Source: Vicingus sp036171675
Lineage (GTDB): Bacteria > Bacteroidota > Bacteroidia > Flavobacteriales_E > Vicingaceae
Direction: 5' to 3'
Assembly: GCA_036171675.1 (NCBI GenBank)
Contig: JAVHRO010000144.1
Span: 6,525-70,524 of the forward strand
DNA length: 64,000 nucleotides
Of the stretch, positions 40,113 through 49,545 are shown piece after piece. The position numbers and the translations under genes were made by a program. Every line of letters begins with the position of its first letter. Positions within the stretch are counted from its first letter, which is position 1. The notes under the pieces were generated by a model. That model was not told where the DNA came from. It ran no database searches and saw nothing but the letters and a program-made list of their open reading frames with translations.

Positions 40113-41252
40113 TTACTCCAACCTCTTATAATACACCAAACTATCTTGGATAAGTTCTGGATGGAATATTTTTATTAAATCGGCTAAAATCAATTGTGGA
40201 TTTATTACTCCAGACTCCCAGTAATCATTTCCACTTTTGGCATTTACTTTTAAATTGTTGTTGAACACATTACCCGTTTTTACAGATTTAAAGGAGTTTA
40301 ATTTAGCATCAACATTGGTAATTTCTTTGATAGAATTAAAGGTATTTACATTTAACCAATAATCAGCATTTAAGGCTTTATCGATAATAACCTCTTTATC
40401 TACAATAAAACTCGTGGTTTCTTGATTGTCTGCCCACAAATAATTAGCGCCAGCATCGGCAAACAATTGTGCTTGAAACGATTTTCCTCCAGCCAAATAC
40501 CAAGTACCATTCCATGGCATACCTACAAAAACAGTGGGTTTGTTTTTAACACCTTTGGTCAATTCAGTTAGTTTGTTGTATTGAGTTTCTATGTTGTTAT
40601 AAATAACATCACCCAACGAATCTTTGTCGTAAAATGCAGCCACAAATTTTATCCATTCTGCTTTCCCCAATGGGTGATTTTCCATGTATTCGGCATTCAA
40701 TACCACATTTAACCCAAGCGTTTTAAACTTGTTTAACTGATTGTTTGCCGTTTCGTCAATACCAAAAGTCATAATGAGGTCAGGCTTTAAATCAATTAAT
40801 AGTTCGTAATTTATCATTTGGTTGTTGCCAACTTCTTTTATCGCATTTTTTTTAATTTTATTTACCACTGTTTTGTTGCTCACAAAATCGCAACCCGACA
40901 ATCCTTTAATGGAATTGAGTGCTCCTATCTTATCAATAAATACAATATGAGTTAAACTAAAACAGACTATTGATTTAATGGGTATTTTGATAAAAGTAGC
41001 GTTCTCAAAGCCTTGTGGTTTCTCGTTTTTGTACAACACATATTGGTGTGTCGTTTTTTCGCCTTTCCAACTATTTTTAAGTGTAATTACTTTAAAATCA
41101 TCACCTTTTTCAATACTAAAACCTTTGGCATAATTTAAGTTGACATTGATTAATTTTTGACTATTATCTTCATTTTTAATTGTGTAATTTGTACAACTAA
41201 CCATAATGGTGAACAAAACCAATGTTGAAAATAAATTAAGTATTCGTATCAT
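40113..41252 (-). CDS. periplasmic-binding-protein (FecB/BtuF-like) lipoprotein
   Basis: A 379-residue lipoprotein (LFTIMVSC, Cys20) of the type III substrate-binding family for iron-siderophores, heme or cobalamin. Visible pieces are IKSIVCFSLTHIVFIDKIGALNSIKGLSGCDFV, LIDLKPDLIMTFG, GMPWNGTWYLAGGKSFQAQLFADAGANYLW and SGVINPQLILADLIKIFHPEL. No permease or ATPase gene is adjacent, so either transport genes lie elsewhere or it has another role. It is the last gene of a four-gene minus-strand operon and overlaps the DUF4846 gene by one base. The ligand cannot be chosen from sequence alone. Confidence 0.83.
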   Translation of the reverse strand: MIRILNLFSTLVLFTIMVSCTNYTIKNEDNSQKLINVNLNYAKGFSIEKGDDFKVITLKNSWKGEKTTHQYVLYKNEKPQGFENATFIKIPIKSIVCFSLTHIVFIDKIGALNSIKGLSGCDFVSNKTVVNKIKKNAIKEVGNNQMINYELLIDLKPDLIMTFGIDETANNQLNKFKTLGLNVVLNAEYMENHPLGKAEWIKFVAAFYDKDSLGDVIYNNIETQYNKLTELTKGVKNKPTVFVGMPWNGTWYLAGGKSFQAQLFADAGANYLWADNQETTSFIVDKEVIIDKALNADYWLNVNTFNSIKEITNVDAKLNSFKSVKTGNVFNNNLKVNAKSGNDYWESGVINPQLILADLIKIFHPELIQDSLVYYKRLE

Positions 41253-42175
41253 TATTCAAATCTCTTTAGTTGGTTGCTCTCAAACGTCCATTCGGGAGTT
41301 ATAATTTTATCTTTACATGCTTCAATACTATACCATGGACTTAATTCGTTATTCAACGGATTTTTTAAAACATGTATATTTTGTGCTGGCATATAACTTT
41401 GAGCAATCATAAAACATTTATCGCCAGTTTTAGCTTTTATTGCCAAATCAACCACAATTACAGCATGACCAGGAAATCCACCATAAATAAATACATCTCC
41501 AATTTGCATATCGCTAATGTTAACCGATTTAAGTTCTTTACTTAACGAGGAAGTTCCTGCATAAGTAAAAATGTTGTTCATGTACTTTTTAAAACTAACA
41601 TAGGAGGCATCGTTTTGAGAGGCTACCCAAACTACTTTATCTCCTTTTACTTTTGGAAAATATCCACTGCACCATTTACTAAAAGCAATTGCGGCTCCAC
41701 TGGTATAATTAAACTTAATTTTTGATAGTTGTTTACTCGCAAATAAATATTCAGCTCTCAGCCTCATAACAGCATCGGCACACTGTTGTAAATCTTTGTT
41801 GCCAACATCTATGTTGATTACCTTATGTTGAGCATTCTGATTACGTTTTTTACTGCCATTATACAAATAAACTGTATTATCGGAAGTTTTAATTGGTAAA
41901 TGTTGCAACCAAGCACCAAATGAATTGATAGAAGAACCCACTCTTTTATATGAAGTTGGTGTCGCTACCAAATTTATTAATGCTTCACGAAAGTTATAAT
42001 TAGTCAACCAAGTATAATGATAGTTTGTAGAATCAATGGTTTCAACTTTCGAGGAATACCCTTCCAACAACCCCTTGAAATTGTTATCAGCACTAGCTTT
42101 ATTTGGTTGACATGAAGTAGTAAAAAAACATAAAATAACAGCTAAAAGAAGATGTACTGCTGTTTTAATTATCAT
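41252..42175 (-). CDS. DUF4846 lipoprotein
   Basis: A 307-residue lipoprotein (VILCFFTTSC, Cys22). The family signature includes INSFGAWLQHLPIK, NTVYLYNGSKKRNQNAQHKVINIDVGNKDLQQCADAVMRLRAEYLF, and IGDVFIYGGFPGHAVIVVDLAI near the end. The Cys-x-Asp region, a conserved His (GHAVIV) and the fold resemble NlpC/P60-type cysteine amidases, so a cell-wall or amide hydrolysis role is possible, but the catalytic residues are not proven. It overlaps the binding lipoprotein by one base and follows the lectin-like gene by 2 bases. Confidence 0.82.
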   Translation of the reverse strand: MIIKTAVHLLLAVILCFFTTSCQPNKASADNNFKGLLEGYSSKVETIDSTNYHYTWLTNYNFREALINLVATPTSYKRVGSSINSFGAWLQHLPIKTSDNTVYLYNGSKKRNQNAQHKVINIDVGNKDLQQCADAVMRLRAEYLFASKQLSKIKFNYTSGAAIAFSKWCSGYFPKVKGDKVVWVASQNDASYVSFKKYMNNIFTYAGTSSLSKELKSVNISDMQIGDVFIYGGFPGHAVIVVDLAIKAKTGDKCFMIAQSYMPAQNIHVLKNPLNNELSPWYSIEACKDKIITPEWTFESNQLKRFE

Positions 42176-42177
42176 GG

Positions 42178-43164
42178 CTATTTCACGCTTAAATTAACAG
42201 AATAAAATCCCGTATTAGATGCATTGTAAACGGTTTCATAAATAGAAATATACAACATACCAGTAGTGGTAGCTTTTCCGTTGTAATTTGCTCCTGCCTT
42301 GGTAACCACTCCAGCGTCGCCAATTTTAAAAACCACGTTTCCGTATGATGGAAAAGTAGACGAACTATAGCTATCTACATAATCTTCGGTACCCATACTT
42401 TTTGTAGAGCCATCTGGTTTATACTGGTTGTTTGACAAACTTGCCAACGTAATTTCGCCGGTGGCAGAAATATTGATTGTTTGTCCGGGTTTTATCATTA
42501 TCCCTGTTTTTAACCAACCGCCCGTTTGATTACCGCTTATGTGTGTTGAAGCCAATAATTTAAACGTTTTACTATCTGAATTCGCTTGATCGTAATACGA
42601 AACATCAATTTTTTGAATTTTTTCTCTAGGAATGGTTAACGTGCCATAATTGGTTTTTAATTCAATCGAAGTAAACTCATAAATTCCACCCATGTTGTAT
42701 TCGTAATCAATGGTAATGATATCCTTTGTTTTGTATGTATTGCCAACACCATTAACTGCTTTTAACTCAGCCAACGCATTGGTCAACGTATAATCGGTAT
42801 AACTACTCGGCTCATATGTTCCAGAAAAAATAACTTCTTCAAGTACTGGTATTGCTCCTTGACTTAAACTTATTAACGAGCTGTATGCTTTGCTTCTCAT
42901 TTCTTCATTAGAATTAAGCAATTGTTTAGCAAGGTTAATAATATTGTCTTTTTGACCATTGTCAGGTTTAACACCCAACTCAATAGCAGTAACATTTTTA
43001 ATTGGTATATCTAATTTTCCGTAGGTAGTAGACAATACCACATTGTTTACTTTTGATGTTCCTGTAACAATATTTCCATCTTTTAATGTTAATGTAAATT
43101 CTGTTCTACTCTGTGAATAGCACCAGTTTGAAAATAACAAGGTAATGATTAATAAAGCTTTCAT
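42178..43164 (-). CDS. exported protein with C-terminal LecA-like domain
   Basis: A 328-residue protein with a signal peptide (LLIITLLFSNWCYSQ). Residues about 20-75 form a small beta domain (FTLTLKDGNIVTGTSKVNNVVLSTTYGKLDIP); a helical, HEAT-like stretch with AIPVLEEVIFSG follows. The last 115 residues resemble the PA-IL/LecA galactose-binding fold: GWLKTGIMIKPGQTINISATGEI, then NVVFKIGDAGVVTKAG and TGMLYISIYETVYNASNTGFYSVNLSV. In LecA that fold binds calcium and sugar, but I cannot confirm the ligand residues here. It sits 2 bases before DUF4846 and 47 bases after the large repeat protein. Confidence 0.72.
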   Translation of the reverse strand: MKALLIITLLFSNWCYSQSRTEFTLTLKDGNIVTGTSKVNNVVLSTTYGKLDIPIKNVTAIELGVKPDNGQKDNIINLAKQLLNSNEEMRSKAYSSLISLSQGAIPVLEEVIFSGTYEPSSYTDYTLTNALAELKAVNGVGNTYKTKDIITIDYEYNMGGIYEFTSIELKTNYGTLTIPREKIQKIDVSYYDQANSDSKTFKLLASTHISGNQTGGWLKTGIMIKPGQTINISATGEITLASLSNNQYKPDGSTKSMGTEDYVDSYSSSTFPSYGNVVFKIGDAGVVTKAGANYNGKATTTGMLYISIYETVYNASNTGFYSVNLSVK

Positions 43165-43211
43165 TTCTTTAAATTTATTATTGTAATAGTCGGTTGATTA
43201 TTAGAATTAGA

Positions 43212-46200
43212 TTATTCTTCAATAGACTCTAATTTCCAAAGTGTTTCAGTGATATTGTAACCATTTTTGGTATAAAAAGTTCCACCCCATTTGTAAAATA
43301 TTTTTTGGTAAACATCGACATGTTTTCCAGTAACTTTAATTCTTTTTAGAATTATAGCATTTCCTTCCTCAGCCGATTCTTCGGTAATTCCTTGTGGATA
43401 TTTGTTCGCTAACTCCAGATTTTCGCTTGGTTTTAGTTCACCAGTATACACCTCATTTGGTTTAACATTTCTTATTTTTTGATAGGATAACTCCGTCATA
43501 TCAGCTAAAAATTGGGTATTTCTACTTCTGTCATTTTCTAGTTTTTCATAGAATCGAAGGTATGATTCAGCATTCGATTTTTCTAACGCTTTTTTATCTT
43601 CAGCTATTTTTTCAATTTGTAGTTTAACAGCTTGGTTATTTTCACTATGCTTGTCAACCCTTTCTTTTTCAATTGCAGCCAAATCATCTTTATAGCCTTG
43701 TAAATAGGCTGTTTTGGATATGTAATTATCTGCTTGTTTTTTTGCACTTACATTAATTTCCGATTGGTAATTTTCTACTTCTCGTAATTTTTCATGACGT
43801 TTATTGGTTGCAAAATCAATTCGGGCTCGTTCAAGAATTTCTATAGTTTGCTTATAAGAAGCAATGGTTGCAGCATTTAACTCAAAAAATTTGGTAGCAT
43901 CCAATTGCTTTTGATGGATTTCTTTAACCATCGCTACTAAGCTATCTTGATTGTATTGTCGTTTACTTTTTGATTTAGCAATTAAATCAGCTTCTTGATC
44001 GGCAAGTTGTTTGGCATAATCAGCAACGACTAATTCTCTAGCTTTTCTTCTACTTTCGGCTAAATCAATATCGTCTTTAATTTTTACAGCCAATTGATTT
44101 ATATCTGATGCATTTTGAGCTCTTTTTGCATTAGCATTTTCTTGAAGAACAGCATTGTATTCGATAACACCATCAGCAAAAGCATACAATTCTTGTACCT
44201 TTTCTTGAAGTTGTTTATCTTGACTGTTATTGAAAAGTTTAATATTTTCTTCGGTTTGTTTTAATTCAGCTTGGGCAGCTTGTCGTTTACTTTCTGAATT
44301 CGAAATTAAATCCTTTTGTGCCGCTTCTTGTTGGGCTGTTTCTTCTTTCATTTTTTCAAAATTTTCAGCATGCATCTTGTCTGCCTCCTCATATTTTGTT
44401 TTAAGATCGGCACTCAAATTTTCTAAATCATTTTGTGCAGATTTTCTTTTGTCGTATGACGAAGAAATTCTAATTTCTTCTTGACTACCAATTTCAGCTT
44501 TATATTTATCGATAGCGGCACCTTTGTCTGCTTCTCTGTTTTTCAACGATTCAGCAATCATGGCTTCTAATTCTTTTTCTTTGGCATCGGTAATTTTTAC
44601 ACGTGGACCAGTAGGGTCGTTATTTACCACAATCGTTTCATTTGCCTGATTGTTGAGTTTTTCGATTTCAGCTAATTGTTCCTTTGGATATTTTTCGTTT
44701 GCATAAAGACCAATAGCCTGCTCATAATTGGATTTCGCATCAGTCAATTTTTTAAATCTAAAAGCTCTATCCCCATCGTAAATTAGTTTATTGTATTTTT
44801 CCTTTTTTTGTTTCTCCGCTTGCAACTGAGCTTTGCTATCTTTATCCTTACGATCTAATTCATCCATTAAAGCCGTTATTTCTGCAATTTTTTGTGGTGG
44901 ATAGGTTTCTGAAGGTTCCAAATTAGATGCTTCATTTAATAAATTTATTGCATCACGATAGGCTTTTTTATCAAATGAGGCGTCAGCTTGTTTAATTAAT
45001 GAATTGTATTTATCATTTTTTTGTTTAAGAGCATTGTTTGCCAATTTTTCTTCCTCTGCTTTTTTTGTTAATTCGGCTAAAAGGTTATCTATTTCTGCGA
45101 TTCTTCCTTTTGGATAAGTTTCATTTGCTTTAACGTTAAGCGCTTGTTTATAATTTAATTTAGCATTTACATAATCTTTTGAATTAAAATAGCCATCCGC
45201 TGAAGCAATTAAAGCGTTGTATTTTTCATTCACCGTTTTTTCAGCTAATGAAGCATTTTCTTTGTCAGCAGCCAATCTTGCCAACAATGCATCTATTTCT
45301 TGTATTTTTGTTTTAGGATATTTCTCTTCAGGAATTATGGTTGAAGCTTCATTGTATTTTACCTTGGCTTCTTCATACTTTTTTGCTAAATATTCACCAT
45401 CTGCTTGAGCTATTACAGCAGCATAATATTCACGCTTTTTACGATTTGCTTCTGCAGCTAATTTGTCATCATCCGATTTTTTAGCTAAATCAGCCAAAAG
45501 CTTATTGATTTCAATGATTTTATCTTTTGGATATTGTTCGTCCTTTTTTAATGCAGACGCGTCTGTATATTTTGTTTTTGCATTTTGATAATTTGTAGTG
45601 CTAAAATCATTATCGGCAGAAGCAATTAATTTATTGTATCTATCATTAATTTCTTTTTCTGTAGCACTTGCTTTGTCTTCTAATGCTTTTTTAGCTGCAA
45701 GGTCGGCCAAAATTTTGTCTATTTCTAATAACTTATCCTTTGGATACTTTTCGGTTGACTTAATTCCAATTGCTTGATTATAATTTGATTTTGCGTCGAC
45801 ATAGTTTTTTGAAGTAAAACTTTTATCGGCTGCAGCAATAAATGTATTATATTTTTCAGTTTTTTCTTTATCCGCCAACATTGAAGATTCTTCAGCAGCT
45901 TTCTTTTTTGCCAGGTCAGCCAAAATTGTTTCTATTTCTGCTATTTTATCTTTTGGATATTTTTCGGCTGATTTAATTCCTATAGCAGTTTGATAGGATT
46001 GCTTGGCTTCTTCATATTTTTTCAAACCCATCGATTTATCTCCACTGGTAATTGCAGCTAAATAAGCGGCATCTTTCTGTTTAGCATCAGCATCTTTACT
46101 AGCAAGGTTATCTAAAATTGATTTGATTTCGGCAAGTTTATCTTTTGGATATTTTTCTGAAGATTTTAACGTGCTGGCTTGTTGATAGTTTACTTGTGCA

Positions 46201-47495
46201 TTTTTATAATCTTTTGCAGCCATCATTTTATCACCTTCGGCAATAGCTCTAGCATAATCTTCTTGAATTTTTTTCTGGTCACCTAAAAATTTATCTACTT
46301 CTGCAATTTTTGTTTTTGGATAAGCCTCGGCAGGCTTAATAGCTAATGCTTTATTATAAGATACTTTTGATTTCTCGTACTCTTTTGTATTAAAAAAATT
46401 GTCAGCTTCTGCTATTGCAGCTTTATAATCTTGTTCTTTTTGTTGACTATCCGCCAAAAGTTTATCTATTGCAACAATTTTTGATTTAGGATATTCTTCA
46501 GCAGGTTTTAAGGTTAATGCTTTTTGGTACTCAATTTTTGATTTTGCATAATCGTTAGCACCAAAAAGTTGATCTGCAGCAGCTATTGCAGCTTTATAAG
46601 CTTCGGCGTTTTTCTTATCATTAGATGACAACGTGTTTACTTCCTTTATTTTGTCTGCTGGATATTTCTCGGTGGGTTTTAAACTAATCGCTTTTTGATA
46701 ATTTGTTAACGCAACATCCCATTTTTTTTCACCAAACGACTTATCTGCAGCAGCAATTGCGGCATTATATTGTTTATTCGATTCTTCAATTTCAGCTAGT
46801 TTTTTAGTGATTTCTGACAATTGTGTTTTTGGATAGGTTTCGTCAGGAAAAACCTTTGCTGCCTCTTCATAAAGAGGTTTTGCATCTTGAAATTTTTGAG
46901 TATTATACAACTTATCAGCAGCCAAAATGGCTTTATCATAATTTACCTGTTTAGCTTTTCTTTCTGCTTCTTGCGCTTTCAAACGTTCAGCTAATTCTAG
47001 TTTAAGTCTATCTAATTCATTTTTAATAGATTTTGTATATTCTGGATCATAATCCATGTATCCAGTAGAAGGGTTAAATGCCACTTTTGCGATAGGCTTA
47101 TTTAAAATTGATACATCTAATCCTTCTTGCTTTTCAAAAAGATTCATTTCCATAGGAAACTCAAATCCATATTTAGCATCATCTGGTGGAACACCTTTAG
47201 TAGAAAACTCTATTCTTTTGGTAATATGTCCAGGTTTTGAAAATTCCAACAAGTACACAGCGTCAGGTTCTAGTGAAGCTTCAAATTTTCCTGACACATC
47301 AGAAGTTAATGTTTTCCATACGGCACCATTTTTTTTGATTGTTATTGTCGCTCCTTCAAACCGTTTATTGTTTTCTTCTTTTTTAACGGTTCCAACAACA
47401 TCTAGCGACCATTGAGCAGAAACAGAAGAAGTGATTAGCACTAACAACAAAAATGCAGTTAATCTGATAAAACGATATCGTGGTCTATTTCCCAA
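43212..47495 (-). CDS. 1427-residue exported repeat protein
   Basis: After a signal peptide (AFLLLVLITSSVSAQ) comes a carboxypeptidase-regulatory-like beta domain (about residues 30-100, EGATITIKKNGAVWKTLTS, AVYLLEFSKPGHITK). Residues 185-960 hold 12 degenerate repeats of about 55-71 residues. Each repeat has the pattern Y-x-A-x-I-x-x-A-D-x-x-F, KxYxxAKxxYxxAxxIK, then E-K-YPKDKIAEIxxLLA, resembling paired TPR helices with a linker. Residues about 985-1330 are coiled coil, rich in Ala, Lys and Glu, and a conserved C-terminal domain follows (VTGKHVDVYQKIFYKWGGTFYTKNG). No T9SS sorting motif is seen. It heads a four-gene envelope operon and may be a periplasm-spanning scaffold. The function is unknown. 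Confidence 0.8.
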   Translation of the reverse strand: MGNRPRYRFIRLTAFLLLVLITSSVSAQWSLDVVGTVKKEENNKRFEGATITIKKNGAVWKTLTSDVSGKFEASLEPDAVYLLEFSKPGHITKRIEFSTKGVPPDDAKYGFEFPMEMNLFEKQEGLDVSILNKPIAKVAFNPSTGYMDYDPEYTKSIKNELDRLKLELAERLKAQEAERKAKQVNYDKAILAADKLYNTQKFQDAKPLYEEAAKVFPDETYPKTQLSEITKKLAEIEESNKQYNAAIAAADKSFGEKKWDVALTNYQKAISLKPTEKYPADKIKEVNTLSSNDKKNAEAYKAAIAAADQLFGANDYAKSKIEYQKALTLKPAEEYPKSKIVAIDKLLADSQQKEQDYKAAIAEADNFFNTKEYEKSKVSYNKALAIKPAEAYPKTKIAEVDKFLGDQKKIQEDYARAIAEGDKMMAAKDYKNAQVNYQQASTLKSSEKYPKDKLAEIKSILDNLASKDADAKQKDAAYLAAITSGDKSMGLKKYEEAKQSYQTAIGIKSAEKYPKDKIAEIETILADLAKKKAAEESSMLADKEKTEKYNTFIAAADKSFTSKNYVDAKSNYNQAIGIKSTEKYPKDKLLEIDKILADLAAKKALEDKASATEKEINDRYNKLIASADNDFSTTNYQNAKTKYTDASALKKDEQYPKDKIIEINKLLADLAKKSDDDKLAAEANRKKREYYAAVIAQADGEYLAKKYEEAKVKYNEASTIIPEEKYPKTKIQEIDALLARLAADKENASLAEKTVNEKYNALIASADGYFNSKDYVNAKLNYKQALNVKANETYPKGRIAEIDNLLAELTKKAEEEKLANNALKQKNDKYNSLIKQADASFDKKAYRDAINLLNEASNLEPSETYPPQKIAEITALMDELDRKDKDSKAQLQAEKQKKEKYNKLIYDGDRAFRFKKLTDAKSNYEQAIGLYANEKYPKEQLAEIEKLNNQANETIVVNNDPTGPRVKITDAKEKELEAMIAESLKNREADKGAAIDKYKAEIGSQEEIRISSSYDKRKSAQNDLENLSADLKTKYEEADKMHAENFEKMKEETAQQEAAQKDLISNSESKRQAAQAELKQTEENIKLFNNSQDKQLQEKVQELYAFADGVIEYNAVLQENANAKRAQNASDINQLAVKIKDDIDLAESRRKARELVVADYAKQLADQEADLIAKSKSKRQYNQDSLVAMVKEIHQKQLDATKFFELNAATIASYKQTIEILERARIDFATNKRHEKLREVENYQSEINVSAKKQADNYISKTAYLQGYKDDLAAIEKERVDKHSENNQAVKLQIEKIAEDKKALEKSNAESYLRFYEKLENDRSRNTQFLADMTELSYQKIRNVKPNEVYTGELKPSENLELANKYPQGITEESAEEGNAIILKRIKVTGKHVDVYQKIFYKWGGTFYTKNGYNITETLWKLESIEE

Positions 47496-47651
47496 TAATT
47501 CTTAGTGTATGCTTAACTTACAAATATCGTAATATCTGTGATAAACTGTTATTATTTAGCTAAATAATTCAACCTTCTTTAACGAAAAATAGCTAGAAAT
47601 GTTTTAAACTTCAATTATTTGGTGCAAAAAACCACGTTGATGCATAAAAAA

Positions 47652-48401
47652 TTAAAATGAATTGGCGATGGCAATAAAATCTTTTGCTACAAGAGATGCC
47701 CCTCCTATTAATCCACCATCCACATCTTTAAGAGAAAATAACTCTTTTGCATTGGAAGCATTGCAGCTTCCTCCATACAAAATGGACAATGATTCGGCAA
47801 TAGATTCACCATACCTTTCATTCAATAATTGACGAATAAATTGGTGCATTTCTTGAGCTTGACTTGGTGTTGCCGTAACTCCTGTCCCAATAGCCCAAAC
47901 CGGTTCATAAGCAATTATGGTTGATTTTATTTGATTATCGGTAAGATGAAATAACCCTTCAACAAGTTGAGTTTTTACTGTTTCAAAATGGTGGTTATTG
48001 TTTCGTTCTTCCAGATGTTCTCCACAACAATAAATTGGATTAATATTGTTAGTTAAGCAACTATTTACTTTCTCTACTAGGTCTTTGTTAGATTCTTGAA
48101 ATAAAGCTCTTCGTTCGGAATGACCAACCAATACGTATTGAACCCCAACCGAATTGAGCATTTGGCAAGATACCTCACCAGTAAAAGCCCCTTTTTCGTT
48201 TTTATTGCAATTTTGAGCCCCCACTTTTATCATACTATTTTTACAACTTTCAGCAACCAATTGTAAAAAAGGAAATGATGGTATTAAGATAATTTCGGTG
48301 GTAGTATTAATTTTTGATGACAGAATTTGTGCTGTTAAATCAATGGCTTGATTCAAATTGTTGTTCATTTTCCAATTTCCAGCAACAATTTTTTTTCTCA
48401 T
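47652..48401 (-). CDS. tpiA: triose-phosphate isomerase
   Basis: A 249-residue TIM barrel. The start RKKIVAGNWKMNN places the substrate lysine, VLVGHSERRALF holds the electrophile His, and AYEPVWAIGTGVTATPSQAQEMH holds the catalytic Glu and the flexible loop; the phosphate site is GGSCNASNAKEL and GLIGGASL. It interconverts dihydroxyacetone phosphate and glyceraldehyde-3-phosphate in glycolysis and gluconeogenesis. It is downstream of the oligopeptide permease gene by 55 bases on the same strand, in a run that includes the DoxX-like protein and DUF1599, a neighbourhood common in Bacteroidota. Confidence 0.97.
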   Translation of the reverse strand: MRKKIVAGNWKMNNNLNQAIDLTAQILSSKINTTTEIILIPSFPFLQLVAESCKNSMIKVGAQNCNKNEKGAFTGEVSCQMLNSVGVQYVLVGHSERRALFQESNKDLVEKVNSCLTNNINPIYCCGEHLEERNNNHHFETVKTQLVEGLFHLTDNQIKSTIIAYEPVWAIGTGVTATPSQAQEMHQFIRQLLNERYGESIAESLSILYGGSCNASNAKELFSLKDVDGGLIGGASLVAKDFIAIANSF

Positions 48402-48456
48402 TTTATGTATTATTTATGATAATGTTCGATTAAAGTAAGTCTTTAAACATTATCGT

Positions 48457-49533
48457 TTATTTTACTCTAACACGTGGATCTAGAATTCCATAAATAATGT
48501 CCACCATAATATTAATTACCACAAAAATAGTAGCGGTTAACAACACCCCTCCCATTATTATTGGTAAATCAAATTTCATTAAAGCATCGTAAAGCACCCA
48601 TCCAATCCCTTTCCAAGCAAAAATCTGCTCAACAAACAACGCTCCAGCAAGCAAGCTTGCAAACATCCCTGAAACAGCTGTAACAACTGGATTTAAAGCG
48701 TTTTTGAGTGCATGCTTTATAACCACTTTATAAAACTTCAATCCTTTGGCTTTTGCAGTTCTTATATAGTCTTGTGATAGTACATCAAGCATAGAGCTTC
48801 TGGTTAATTGCATGATTGCTGAAATGGGGCGTATACCAAGCGTTATTGCTGGTAAAATTAAATTATCTAACCTCAATATTTCGCCATTTCCAAGATCATC
48901 ATACTCAAATAAACTTCCAGTCATATTTAAACCTGTATAATTTGACAAAACATAACCAAATAGCCATGAAAAAATAATACCTGAATAGAATGAAGGAACA
49001 GACATTCCAAGAATGGAAGAGAATAAGAGAGATTGATCCATCCAAGTGTTTTGTTTAAGTGCAGCAATAACACCAAAAATAATACCTAGAAAAGTAGCTA
49101 AAAGCATTGATGCAAAAGCTAAAATAGCGGTTTCCAACAAATAATCACTTAACACATCAGAAACTTTTCGTTTGGTTTGATATGACCTTCTTAAATAAGG
49201 ATATTTAAGCACAACAATATTCGATTTTCCGTATCGAAACAACTCTTTATAATCGTACTTATCATTATCTAAATACAGGTAATTATTTGGGTCTGAATCA
49301 TGCACCGACAAAGGGGATAAATCATTTAGGTACATTACAAATTGAGTAGATAATGGTTGGTCTATCCCTAAATCTTTTTTAATAATTTTCAAAGATTCCT
49401 CGTCGGCTCTTTGTCCCATCATCATCCTTGCAGGATCCCCTGGTAATACATTAAAAAGCAAGAAAACGACTGTAATGACCCCAGTTAATACCAAGAACCC
49501 ATACAATACCCTTTTGACAATAAACCTTAACAA
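48457..49533 (-). CDS. ABC transporter permease, oligopeptide type (DppB/OppB-like)
   Basis: A 358-residue inner-membrane permease with an N-terminal membrane segment (GFLVLTGVITVVFLLFNVLPGDPARMMMGQRA), a periplasmic region, five further membrane segments, and the EAA loop that docks the ATPase (FYKVVIKHALKNALNPVVTAVSG). The family end AWKGIGWVLYDALMKFD and DPRVRVK is intact. A partner permease (DppC) and ATPases (DppDF) are not adjacent; a matching binding lipoprotein is at 58807, about 9 kb away. A dispersed oligopeptide system is common in this group. It lies between tpiA and the DoxX-like gene. Confidence 0.9.
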   Translation of the reverse strand: MLRFIVKRVLYGFLVLTGVITVVFLLFNVLPGDPARMMMGQRADEESLKIIKKDLGIDQPLSTQFVMYLNDLSPLSVHDSDPNNYLYLDNDKYDYKELFRYGKSNIVVLKYPYLRRSYQTKRKVSDVLSDYLLETAILAFASMLLATFLGIIFGVIAALKQNTWMDQSLLFSSILGMSVPSFYSGIIFSWLFGYVLSNYTGLNMTGSLFEYDDLGNGEILRLDNLILPAITLGIRPISAIMQLTRSSMLDVLSQDYIRTAKAKGLKFYKVVIKHALKNALNPVVTAVSGMFASLLAGALFVEQIFAWKGIGWVLYDALMKFDLPIIMGGVLLTATIFVVINIMVDIIYGILDPRVRVK

Positions 49534-49545
49534 GCGCTTTATGTT

